The translations under genes were made by a program, and so were the position numbers. A stretch of 64,000 nt of DNA, taken from the NCBI RefSeq assembly GCF_013266735.1, contig NZ_JABSNU010000001.1, positions 124,001-188,000 of the forward strand, written 5' to 3'. The notes under the pieces were generated by a model. It was not told the origin of the DNA. It did not search any database and saw only the letters and a program-made list of their open reading frames with translations. The stretch comes from Pedobacter foliorum. Lineage in GTDB: Bacteria > Bacteroidota > Bacteroidia > Sphingobacteriales > Sphingobacteriaceae. Numbering within the stretch: the stretch's first letter is position 1; every line of letters begins with the position of its first letter. Positions 43,215-50,673 of this stretch are shown here, one piece after another.

Positions 43215-43622
43215 TTAGTTTAGTCTTACCATGCATTTTATATCGGTTTGATTTGGATACATTTCTACACAATATCCTTCCATATCAATGTCTGGCTGAG
43301 CAAGCAATTCTTGAAAGGCTTTACCTACTGCAGGTAAATCTTTCATAAAGTCAGTAACTGTAATAGATAGGTACTTACCTGCTTTTATGGTGATTGTTTC
43401 TAAGCCAAGTTCAATTGCTTCTCCAGGGATCAGTTCTTCGGCTGCTGCCTTGTAAATAATACCTCCGCCTTGTTCAGGGCGTGACAACCCGAAGTAACTT
43501 CTCCTAGTAGCTTGCGGAAAAAGGGAGTGCAATTTCTGATGTGCTGCCATTACTCCATCAGGAAAAGAAGAAGCAGTAACATAGAGTAAGGAAATGTCGT
43601 TATTGATATCTACAGTCTCCAT
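43215..43622 (-). CDS. GyrI-like effector-binding domain protein
   Basis: A 135-residue protein lacking a DNA-binding domain. Its layout (an early FPDGVMAAHQKL helix, FGLSRPEQGGGIIYKAA, an IKAGKYLSITVTDF strand and a C-terminal EMYPNQTDIKCMVRL) resembles stand-alone GyrI/AraC-effector domains that bind small hydrophobic molecules. It stands alone on the minus strand. Confidence 0.65.
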   Translation of the reverse strand: METVDINNDISLLYVTASSFPDGVMAAHQKLHSLFPQATRRSYFGLSRPEQGGGIIYKAAAEELIPGEAIELGLETITIKAGKYLSITVTDFMKDLPAVGKAFQELLAQPDIDMEGYCVEMYPNQTDIKCMVRLN

Positions 43623-43673
43623 AATAAATGATTTATTATATATGCAATTTAATCATTTTTTTGAAGGTTAGAG

Positions 43674-44207
43674 CTATTTCCATTTCCAGTCCAAGTTGAT
43701 TGTATGTGGAATATTATAGTTTTTAATCATGGTATTCACCTCTTCATTTAATGCAATATTTCTTTTAGGCAATATGAATGTCGGTCCAGTGCTAATTTTA
43801 AGAAAATAGAACTCCGTGATCTCGTTAACTAAGCTGATTTCAGAGATTTTAAGATGACTGTCGCCGGTTTTGTCTGCCATTTTTATTACCCCTTCTCCGA
43901 TTTCAATCTGTACACGCTCATCAAAAATACCTTTACGAATGTTTTTTACATGACTCACATAGTGCTTTTTATGACGCCATCTTAAATAACTATTGCCAAG
44001 AATTGCAAACAAAAATGTACAGGAAATGGCATAATAAAATAAGAAGTTGTCTCCATTCAGATAACTAAACAGAATGAAGAAAAAGCCCATAGTGAGCATT
44101 ATTAGATAGCTTTTTCTACGTTTCTTTATTTTAAATGGATCAGTTGAGGCTTCGTATAATTGAAAGGTTATGTGGTCGTCTTGTTTGAGCGTTAAAGTAT
44201 GTGTCAT
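43674..44207 (-). CDS. YcxB-like domain membrane protein
   Basis: A 177-residue protein with two helices (about residues 34-50 and 54-72) followed by a soluble domain with YVSHVKNIRKG and a YFLKISTGPTFILPKRNI strand pair, as in YcxB-like C-terminal domains. These are uncharacterised inner-membrane proteins. No operon partners are evident. Confidence 0.7.
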   Translation of the reverse strand: MTHTLTLKQDDHITFQLYEASTDPFKIKKRRKSYLIMLTMGFFFILFSYLNGDNFLFYYAISCTFLFAILGNSYLRWRHKKHYVSHVKNIRKGIFDERVQIEIGEGVIKMADKTGDSHLKISEISLVNEITEFYFLKISTGPTFILPKRNIALNEEVNTMIKNYNIPHTINLDWKWK

Positions 44208-44294
44208 TTAATAATATCGCCTGTTTGGTTTTGCCCGATAAATATACAAATTACCCCATAACTATATTGACCAATGAATGGCTATTTAAATCTT

Positions 44295-45410
44295 CTAAAA
44301 ATCAATACCAAGCCTTAAGCCTGCAGAAGAAAGCTTAACGTTTTCTATTTTAGAGCTTTGCATAGGTAACTTAATGAAAGGTTCTAGGGTAATCGTTTTG
44401 TTTTTTAGTAGGGGATACCTATATCCAAAAGAAATATTGATGAAGCTTTTGTAGCTTCCTTTATCCCGGCTTTCGTCTTCAAGATCTACTACTGATCTGA
44501 CTTCACTAATAACAGTTTTATCAGAGACTTCTCCATTTGGATCTACGATGCTCTCTATATGCGAAACTGAGCTAAGGTAGGTTAACTCACCACTTTGTTT
44601 TATAGTTGCAAAGGCAGAAACCCCAACTTTAGCATACACGCGTTTATTTAAGTTATATCTTAATGCCAATGGAACTTCAATCCCGGTTAATCGAACTGCT
44701 GCTGATTCTAACTGTTTTTCATTTGAAGCACTCAAAGTTTGGCCATCGTTCTCTTTAAAGGCGGATGTTTGACGGTATCCTGCACCAAGCATTATGGTTA
44801 TTTTAGGGTTAAGTGCGTAACCTACTACTGCTTCAACTGCAAGACCTACTTTTTTTGAATTGCTAAAGTCTGTTGCCATTGCCATTCCAAGCATCCAATT
44901 ATCTGCCGTAGTTGTATGTTTTTTGGTGTTGTTTTCTGGTTGTGGATAAAATGGATATGCGGTTCTATTTTCCTTTCTGGTTGTAGGATTTGCATCGCTA
45001 CGGTCTTGTTTTGGTGTTGTTTGAGCAATCGTTGTATTTTGAGGCTCTGGCTCAGCTTTGTATTGTTCGGTAGGTATACCGGCAGCAAGTGACTTAACAG
45101 ATGGCTTTTCTTTGACTTTATAGGACTTAAATAATGGTGTTTCGTCTTTGGCTTTCTGTTGAACAGGTTTTACTTTTATCTCTGCCAGTTGAGCTTGTTT
45201 AGGTTGAGGATTATCACTCCACAAGAAAACTAAACCAATAAGGAGGAGTGAGGCTGCAATTCCGGAAATCCAGAGCCATCCAACTGGTTTATTTTTAGTT
45301 GGCTTCTGTTTAGAAAATGATTCCCATGAACCTTCTCTATAAGCTTCTTCGTTATTTTGTAAAAGCGATTTAATAACCTCTAGTCCTTTATCCGTATGTT
45401 CCATCCTCAA
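44295..45410 (-). CDS. Membrane-anchored protein with C-terminal outer-membrane-type beta-barrel domain
   Basis: A 371-residue protein with an N-terminal cytoplasmic segment of about 42 residues, one transmembrane helix (WLWISGIAASLLLIGLVFLW), a Pro/Gln/Thr/Asn-rich linker (about 65-160) and a C-terminal porin-like beta domain (VGYALNPKITIMLGAGYRQTS to LGIDF). It overlaps the ECF sigma gene by 23 bases. The topology and position are those of a sigma-factor partner, so the N-terminal segment may hold the sigma factor as an anti-sigma would (inference). A barrel joined to an inner-membrane helix is unusual. Confidence 0.7.
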   Translation of the reverse strand: MRMEHTDKGLEVIKSLLQNNEEAYREGSWESFSKQKPTKNKPVGWLWISGIAASLLLIGLVFLWSDNPQPKQAQLAEIKVKPVQQKAKDETPLFKSYKVKEKPSVKSLAAGIPTEQYKAEPEPQNTTIAQTTPKQDRSDANPTTRKENRTAYPFYPQPENNTKKHTTTADNWMLGMAMATDFSNSKKVGLAVEAVVGYALNPKITIMLGAGYRQTSAFKENDGQTLSASNEKQLESAAVRLTGIEVPLALRYNLNKRVYAKVGVSAFATIKQSGELTYLSSVSHIESIVDPNGEVSDKTVISEVRSVVDLEDESRDKGSYKSFINISFGYRYPLLKNKTITLEPFIKLPMQSSKIENVKLSSAGLRLGIDF

Positions 45411-45975
45411 CTATTAAAGATTCATTGTAAAGTTTTCTTAATTTCTGTTTAGCTCTTCCTAAGTATACTCTACAGATGTTTTCTGGTATGTTTAATGTTC
45501 TTGAAATCTCCTCATGAGAGAAACCCTCAATTTCGAACATGTTAAATATTATCCTTTGGGATTCGGGAAGCGTATTTAGTAATTTTAATATATCCTCCAC
45601 ATAAAGCTGATCTAGGGCACGACTATAAATCTGTGGGTGTTTTTCTTCTTCTACATCATCGAAATCACCGTTTATAGTTTTCTTTCTTCTGAGATAGTCT
45701 ATGCAGTTGCGTGAAGCAATCTTTGCCATCCAGCCCCTAAATGTTTTCTCAGGATCAATGGCAGATTCTAAAAGCTGAAATTGCGTAATGTGATTGAAAA
45801 TTTTGATAAAAGTATCGTTTACAAGCTCCTCAGAATCACTTCTGTTATTGATGTAGCGCATAACTACTGCCATCAGATACCCGTAATAGGTTTTATACAT
45901 AACTTCCTTCGACGCATCTTTTTGATTAGCAACGCCTGTAATGATTTCTTTAAGCTTAGGGAGTTTTCTTAGCAC
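45388..45975 (-). CDS. ECF RNA polymerase sigma factor
   Basis: A sigma-70 family protein of about 195 residues. Region 2 is seen in YINNRSDSEELVNDTFIKIF and FRGWMAKIASRNCIDYLRRKK, and region 4 in LNTLPESQRIIFNMFEIEGFSHEEISRTLNIPENICRVYLGRAKQKLRK. The frame is open to an ATG at 46053, but that ATG lies inside a hairpin downstream of the DUF4397 gene. I therefore prefer an internal start near LRKLPKLKEII, for example GTG at 45975. Its end overlaps the barrel-anchor gene, indicating coupled translation. Confidence 0.8.
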   Translation of the reverse strand: MLRKLPKLKEIITGVANQKDASKEVMYKTYYGYLMAVVMRYINNRSDSEELVNDTFIKIFNHITQFQLLESAIDPEKTFRGWMAKIASRNCIDYLRRKKTINGDFDDVEEEKHPQIYSRALDQLYVEDILKLLNTLPESQRIIFNMFEIEGFSHEEISRTLNIPENICRVYLGRAKQKLRKLYNESLIVEDGTYG

Positions 45976-46040
45976 TCTTACAGGATTAGCATATAACCAT
46001 TGTCCGCATTTCTGATGATTTAAACACAGAAGGTTTAAAT

Positions 46041-46075
46041 GGGGTTGTTGCAACCAGACAGGTTACAGCAACCCC
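46041..46075 (-). terminator. Hairpin after the DUF4397 gene
   Basis: GGGGTTGTTG (46041-46050) pairs with CAGCAACCCC (46066-46075), ten pairs with one G-T wobble, and the inner AACC/GGTT can pair too. It lies 16 bases beyond the DUF4397 stop on the minus strand. Only a weak A/T run follows, so attenuation between DUF4397 and the sigma gene is as likely as full termination. Confidence 0.5.
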
Positions 46076-46090
46076 ATAAATTACTTGTGG

Positions 46091-46804
46091 TTATTTATTG
46101 GTAAGAACCGTTAAGCCAAGTTTAGTGTCATTTGTAGCAGCTTTAATGCCTTTTGCGTAGATGGTGTATATTTTCCCTTTTTCAATTTTAACTTTTGGGA
46201 GTGTAGCAAGTACAGTTGTTTTGCCATTCTCTCTGATCTCGAAATTGATCTCGGCACCAATTTCAGTGGTATTAGCGAAATCACTAGCTTCCTTAAACGC
46301 TTTTTTAGCTAAAAGAACTTCGGTTTTTCCGGTAATAGCCAGGTCAATGCTGCCTGCATCGGGACTTAAATTGATGAAGCGGATTTTTGCTTTATCGGTA
46401 GCTGGTGCACTAAGATCATCAAGAACAACTACAAGTGCATTACCTGTTTTGTCGGCAACGAATGCAGAGTATGATTTATCAGGTGCTAATGTTAGTTCCG
46501 ACTTAACAAGAATATCGGCAACATCTTTTTTTGTTACGCTTAGTTCACGTTTACCTGAATTGATCGATTGATAATCGATTACAGTATTGTATGTTAAAGC
46601 TTTTGTGTTCTTTTTTACTTTATCAACAAAGAAAGAAAGTTCAGGAGATTCAGGTGCTGCATGGATTATAGATAAACTTGCAGCTTTAGGGGTTGGGTTC
46701 GGGTTGTCCTTGTCCTTTTTACATGAACTGAAGATACTAGTTAACGTTAGGGCGAATACTAAAGTTTTAGCAACTGGCGATAGGTAGTTTTTTGTTGTTT
46801 TCAT
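46091..46804 (-). CDS. DUF4397 domain lipoprotein
   Basis: A 237-residue lipoprotein (lipobox IFSSCKKD, cysteine near residue 27) with a DUF4397 domain: SLSIIHAAPESPELSFFVDKVK at its start and IRFINLSPDAGSIDLAITGK in the middle, each repeat forming an immunoglobulin-like unit. The family is secreted and uncharacterised. It lies directly upstream of the ECF sigma gene on the same strand, and its upstream region has a perfect 16-bp palindrome. Confidence 0.82.
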   Translation of the reverse strand: MKTTKNYLSPVAKTLVFALTLTSIFSSCKKDKDNPNPTPKAASLSIIHAAPESPELSFFVDKVKKNTKALTYNTVIDYQSINSGKRELSVTKKDVADILVKSELTLAPDKSYSAFVADKTGNALVVVLDDLSAPATDKAKIRFINLSPDAGSIDLAITGKTEVLLAKKAFKEASDFANTTEIGAEINFEIRENGKTTVLATLPKVKIEKGKIYTIYAKGIKAATNDTKLGLTVLTNK

Positions 46805-46835
46805 TTTTAAGGTTTTGTAAATTAAAATGTACTTA

Positions 46836-46851
46836 GTTAATGGCCATTAAC
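46836..46851. promoter_or_regulatory. 16-bp palindrome before the DUF4397-sigma set
   Basis: GTTAATGGCCATTAAC is a perfect palindrome 32 bases upstream of the DUF4397 start codon, in the region shared with the divergent SRPBCC gene (47006). It is a good operator candidate; the protein is unknown. Confidence 0.45.
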
Positions 46852-47005
46852 GTTATTACCCATAGAACGAGGACGAATGATAAAAAGCAACAGGTGATTT
46901 AAAATTATTTTTTAAATAGTTCAATGTGTTCATCTTTGTTCAGTCGTACCAGATATTAGAATGCTTTATTACATTTGAATTCCTTTTTTGATTAAACTTG
47001 CAATT

Positions 47006-47407
47006 ATGATAATTGAACAATCTGTTTACATTAACGCTAGCCCGGAAAAAGTTTGGCGTGTATTTATCGAGCCTGAAATTACCCGACAAATGGGGGGTGA
47101 GTATGTTTCGGACTGGAAGGCAGATAGCTTTATAGGCTGGAAAGGCAACAATGGAGCCTTATATACTCATGGTAAAATTTTGGATATTAGAACTGAGGAG
47201 TTATTGAAGCATCAGTTATTTGATGGAAAGGAAGCTAAAGCGGTGTTATCCATAATTACGTATACTCTTGAGAATAACGAAGGAAATACTGTTTTAAAAG
47301 GTGTTGAAGAGCTAAGTAAGCCCTTAGGAGAAAATGAAAGACGAGGAGTGGTCTCGGCTTGGGAATCAGCGTTAAATGCTGTGAAAAGGATTGCAGAGAA
47401 TTTATAA
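47006..47407 (+). CDS. SRPBCC (AHSA1-like) domain protein
   Basis: A 133-residue cytoplasmic protein with the START/Bet v1-like layout of AHSA1 proteins: an initial strand EQSVYINASPEKVWRVFIEP, a GWKGNNGALYTHGKIL hairpin and a long C-terminal helix (GVVSAWESALNAVKRIAENL). I start at the ATG at 47006; an upstream TTG at 46988 is less likely. Such proteins bind hydrophobic ligands. A TACATTTG -7 box lies at 46970-46977. Confidence 0.8.
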   Translation: MIIEQSVYINASPEKVWRVFIEPEITRQMGGEYVSDWKADSFIGWKGNNGALYTHGKILDIRTEELLKHQLFDGKEAKAVLSIITYTLENNEGNTVLKGVEELSKPLGENERRGVVSAWESALNAVKRIAENL

Positions 47408-47421
47408 ACAATAGGGATAGA

Positions 47422-48120
47422 TTAATTTCTATCCCTGCTGTTTACGAAAAGTAATATATAGTACAATAGTGTAGCTACTGAACTGATTGCCGCTACAACA
47501 TAAGTTCTGGCGGCCCATTTTAAAGCGTCGGCAGCTTGGTCGTGTTCGGCAGCTGTAGTCATATTGTTGTTTTCAAGCCAGCGCAAAGCACGGTTACTCG
47601 CGTCATACTCCACTGGTAGTGTAATTACAGTGAAGACAGTTGTAACCGCAAATAATACAATTCCAATTAGCAATACAGTAGGATTGGCTGCTCCGAACAT
47701 AAAGCCCAATCCAATAAGTATAATCCATTGTGACAGTTGTGAACTGATGTTTACCAGTGGAACTATCGCACTTCTGAATTTTAACATACTATATGCTGTT
47801 GCATGTTGCACTGCATGACCGCATTCGTGTGCTGCTACAGCAGCTGCAGAAACACTTCTTCCGTAATAAACATCTTCGCTAAGGTTTACGGTTCTATCTT
47901 CAGGATTGTAATGGTCGCTTAAGTGGCCTGGAGTTGAAATGACTCTTACATTATATATTCCGTTATCCTGGAGCATCTTTTCTGCAATTTCTTTACCACT
48001 TAGGCCATTACGTAATCCCACCTGACTATATTCCGCAAATTTGCTCTTCAATCGGTTGCTTACAATAAGCCCGATTACAAACATGATTCCCGCTATTAAA
48101 TAATATCCTGCTAATCCCAT
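47422..48120 (-). CDS. Zinc metallopeptidase, YugP-like
   Basis: A 232-residue inner-membrane protease of the YugP-like family. Zinc motif H98-E99-C100-G101-H102 lies in AAHECGHAVQHA, with one helix before it (YYLIAGIMFVIGLIV) and two to three after. The substrate is unknown. The gene stands alone between an SRPBCC gene (convergent) and an MFS exporter gene. Confidence 0.85.
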   Translation of the reverse strand: MGLAGYYLIAGIMFVIGLIVSNRLKSKFAEYSQVGLRNGLSGKEIAEKMLQDNGIYNVRVISTPGHLSDHYNPEDRTVNLSEDVYYGRSVSAAAVAAHECGHAVQHATAYSMLKFRSAIVPLVNISSQLSQWIILIGLGFMFGAANPTVLLIGIVLFAVTTVFTVITLPVEYDASNRALRWLENNNMTTAAEHDQAADALKWAARTYVVAAISSVATLLYYILLFVNSRDRN

Positions 48121-48216
48121 AATAGTTAATTAATTTTATAACAATTTAACTAATAGGTGTTTTTCAAGTCTCATGCCAAATGCCGGTTTTTCAATCAAAG
48201 TGCATGATTTGTATGG

Positions 48217-48243
48217 TTTTTACTGAAATATTTTCAGTAAAAA
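48217..48243. terminator. Symmetric hairpin between exporter and protease genes
   Basis: TTTTTACTGAAA (48217-48228) and TTTCAGTAAAAA (48232-48243) are perfect 12-bp arms with a 3-base loop. It lies 36 bases beyond the stop of the minus-strand MFS gene, with T-runs and A-runs at the stem ends, so it can act as a terminator in both directions. Confidence 0.55.
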
Positions 48244-48279
48244 AGAAATAATGACAGGTCGGTTAGGATGATTAGGTCA

Positions 48280-49662
48280 CTATTTCTTGTTTTTCAGATG
48301 CTTGAAAATCAAAGCAATTACTGCTAAAGTGGAACCTATGGTAATTGATGCGCTTACAGAAATTGAATGCAATACAGCAGTACTTCCGCCCACACCAATC
48401 GCTCCAAAAATTGCGACTCCAATGGCTCCGGCAGCTTGCCTTACTGTGTTCAATGCAGCTGATGCAGTGCCCGAAAGTGATTTATCTACACTGGCTAGAA
48501 TACCTGTTGTCATTGCAGGTACCGCGAGACCCATTCCCATTGGAATTATAAGGAAGGGCAGGAATAGTTGCCAATAAGGTGTGTTTTCTTTAGCTATAAA
48601 CAATCCGGCAAATCCAAGCGTAAACATGACTAATCCAACTAAAATTGGCCTTCTTATGCCATACCTATTAATGATTCGGCCACTCAAAAGATTAGAAATA
48701 ACGAACCCTACGGTTAAAGGCAGAAAAGCAAGTCCTGCATGGAGTGATGAATAATGTAGTACGTTTTGTAGGTATAAGCTTAAAGTGAAAACAGTACCAT
48801 AATAGGCCCCATTTAAAACAGCACCAAGTAAAAGGAGTACATTAAAAGTCGGGGAATCGAAAAGATGAAGTGGAAGCATGGGGTGCTTTACTTTTTTTTC
48901 GATTAATAGAAAGGTGATCAACATTACTGCACTGAAGAGTAAACCTCCAAATATTACAGGGTGATTAAAACCATAATTTGGCCATTCGATAATTACAGCA
49001 ATTAATGCAGTTATGGATAACATCCAGGTGATTTGACCGGCAATATCAAACCCCCTATTAACCGATACTTTACTTTGTATAAGGCGAAAACTGAAAAGGA
49101 AACCAGCCAGGCAAAGTGGTACATTAACAAAGAAAATATAGCGCCAATTGCTGATCTCAATGAGTAAGCCGCCAACAATAGGGCCTGCTGCTATTGCTGC
49201 GCTTCCAGCTGCTGTCCATAAACCTATAGCACGTACACGCTTAGCTGGATCATGTGCAAAAGCCTGATTAAGTATGGCAAGTGAACTGGGGATCATGGTA
49301 GCAGCACCTACACCTTGAAGTACCCTGAATCCAATGAGGACAGCAGCACTTCCTGCAAATCCACAACCGATTGAAGCTATTCCAAAGATGCAAATGCCGA
49401 GTTGAAATATGCGTTTTGCACCCAGAAGGTCACTTAAGTTGCCTGCCGAAAGCATTAGTACTGCAAAAGCAAGGGTGTAAGCATCAATAACCCATTGCAA
49501 AGTGCTAATACTGGCTTGATAAGTTTTGGCAATAGGCGGGAGTGCAATATTAACAATGGATACATCCAGCTGGGCAACTACAAAGGCCAAACTGGTTATC
49601 CCAACGATCCATCCGAATGGAATTGTATGATTAGGTGAATTTGATGGTTGGGATAAACTCAT
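48280..49662 (-). CDS. MFS transporter, DHA2 (EmrB/QacA-like) family
   Basis: A 460-residue inner-membrane protein with about 14 helices, the DHA2 count. Motifs: LDVSIVNIALPPIAK in helix 1, the GNLSDLLGAKRIF loop (motif A), and GVGAATMIPSSLAILNQAF near helix 4-5. The probable role is proton-driven efflux of drugs or other hydrophobic compounds. It is divergent from the LysE-type exporter and has no adjacent regulator or membrane-fusion partner, so a single-component pump is likely. Confidence 0.87.
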   Translation of the reverse strand: MSLSQPSNSPNHTIPFGWIVGITSLAFVVAQLDVSIVNIALPPIAKTYQASISTLQWVIDAYTLAFAVLMLSAGNLSDLLGAKRIFQLGICIFGIASIGCGFAGSAAVLIGFRVLQGVGAATMIPSSLAILNQAFAHDPAKRVRAIGLWTAAGSAAIAAGPIVGGLLIEISNWRYIFFVNVPLCLAGFLFSFRLIQSKVSVNRGFDIAGQITWMLSITALIAVIIEWPNYGFNHPVIFGGLLFSAVMLITFLLIEKKVKHPMLPLHLFDSPTFNVLLLLGAVLNGAYYGTVFTLSLYLQNVLHYSSLHAGLAFLPLTVGFVISNLLSGRIINRYGIRRPILVGLVMFTLGFAGLFIAKENTPYWQLFLPFLIIPMGMGLAVPAMTTGILASVDKSLSGTASAALNTVRQAAGAIGVAIFGAIGVGGSTAVLHSISVSASITIGSTLAVIALIFKHLKNKK

Positions 49663-49773
49663 GTTTTTTTTTGCAGTCGCAAAGGTGCGCAGAAAGGATG
49701 ATTTTTTCTTAATATTTTCAGTTTCTTACTTTATTTTAGCGAAATCCTTTTAAGAACACCAAATCTTTTGATT

Positions 49774-50406
49774 ATGACCGGTATCGATAATTTCAGCGCT
49801 TTTATATTATCCGCAATAATTATAATTATTACGCCGGGAATTGATACCATATTGGTTTTAACAAGAAGTATTTCTGGCGGCAAAAAAGCAGGTATATATT
49901 CTGCTATAGGAGTTAGTATGGGGCTTTTGGTACATACCTTTGCTGCTGCATTTGGCCTGTCGTTAATACTCGCAAAATCTGCTTTGGCATTTATGGTTGT
50001 TAAGTATTTGGGAGCTGCTTATTTAATTTATATGGGGTACAAGGCGCTTTCGAGCAAAACTGAGCCTACAGAATTAAAATCAGCTCCGGTTCAATATGCC
50101 GGGATAGGGAAGATGTTTTGGACCGCTTTTTTGAGCGATGTATTGAACCCTAAAATTGCTATATTTTTTCTGGCTTTTCTTCCTCAGTTTATCTTGATTT
50201 CCGCAAGACATAATCCAATTCCATACCTTATTCTGGGAGTAGCAATCTTTCTAATTGCACTGATCTGGTGTTTTTTTCTTGCCCTGATGGGAGGCCGCGT
50301 TGCCAAATTGTTCAACCGTAATGCTAATGCTGAAAACTGGTTAAACAAAATCTCAGGTGCAGTATTTGTAATTTTAGGCATTAAGGTCGCATTAACAAAG
50401 GCCTAA
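49774..50406 (+). CDS. LysE family amino-acid exporter
   Basis: A 210-residue membrane protein with six helices, the TPGIDTILVLTRSISGGKKAGI motif after helix 1 and the FLSDVLNPKIAIFFLAFLPQF segment in the middle, both typical of LysE/RhtB translocators. I use the ATG at 49774; a TTG at 49768 is also in frame. It probably exports amino acids or related metabolites. It is divergent from the MFS gene. Confidence 0.85.
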   Translation: MTGIDNFSAFILSAIIIIITPGIDTILVLTRSISGGKKAGIYSAIGVSMGLLVHTFAAAFGLSLILAKSALAFMVVKYLGAAYLIYMGYKALSSKTEPTELKSAPVQYAGIGKMFWTAFLSDVLNPKIAIFFLAFLPQFILISARHNPIPYLILGVAIFLIALIWCFFLALMGGRVAKLFNRNANAENWLNKISGAVFVILGIKVALTKA

Positions 50407-50556
50407 GCTTTTTACAAATTAAAATGATCTTGTTGAGGGGAAATCGCGATTGTTAACAATTTTTTAATATTAGTTTAACGATTTGTTGAGAGGAATTTCG
50501 AATTTAAATTCATAGTTCGATTTTTTTTGGATGCCTTTGGATTCCCTCACTCATGT

Positions 50557-50596
50557 TTTTAATCCGGTTTTAATCTCGTTTTAATTTAGTATTAAT
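50557..50596 (+). promoter_or_regulatory. Four 11-bp-phased TTTTAAT repeats before the TonB receptor
   Basis: TTTTAAT occurs at 50557, 50568 and 50579, and TATTAAT at 50590: exact 11-bp spacing, each of the first three preceded by G or T-run. They lie about 78-117 bases before the receptor's ATG. Direct repeats with an 11-bp period are the usual binding pattern of OmpR/PhoB-type response regulators. The binding protein is not known. Confidence 0.5.
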
Positions 50597-50673
50597 TCCA
50601 CTACATATTAATGTGAATTTAATATTAACATCATGTTGTGTCTCGTTTTTTGTAGAAAAATAAGATCAACAGA

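Noticed and set aside
46970-46977. TACATTTG -7-like box before the SRPBCC gene
   Set aside because: Fits the consensus, but no -33 element at the right spacing was found; mentioned only within that gene's entry.
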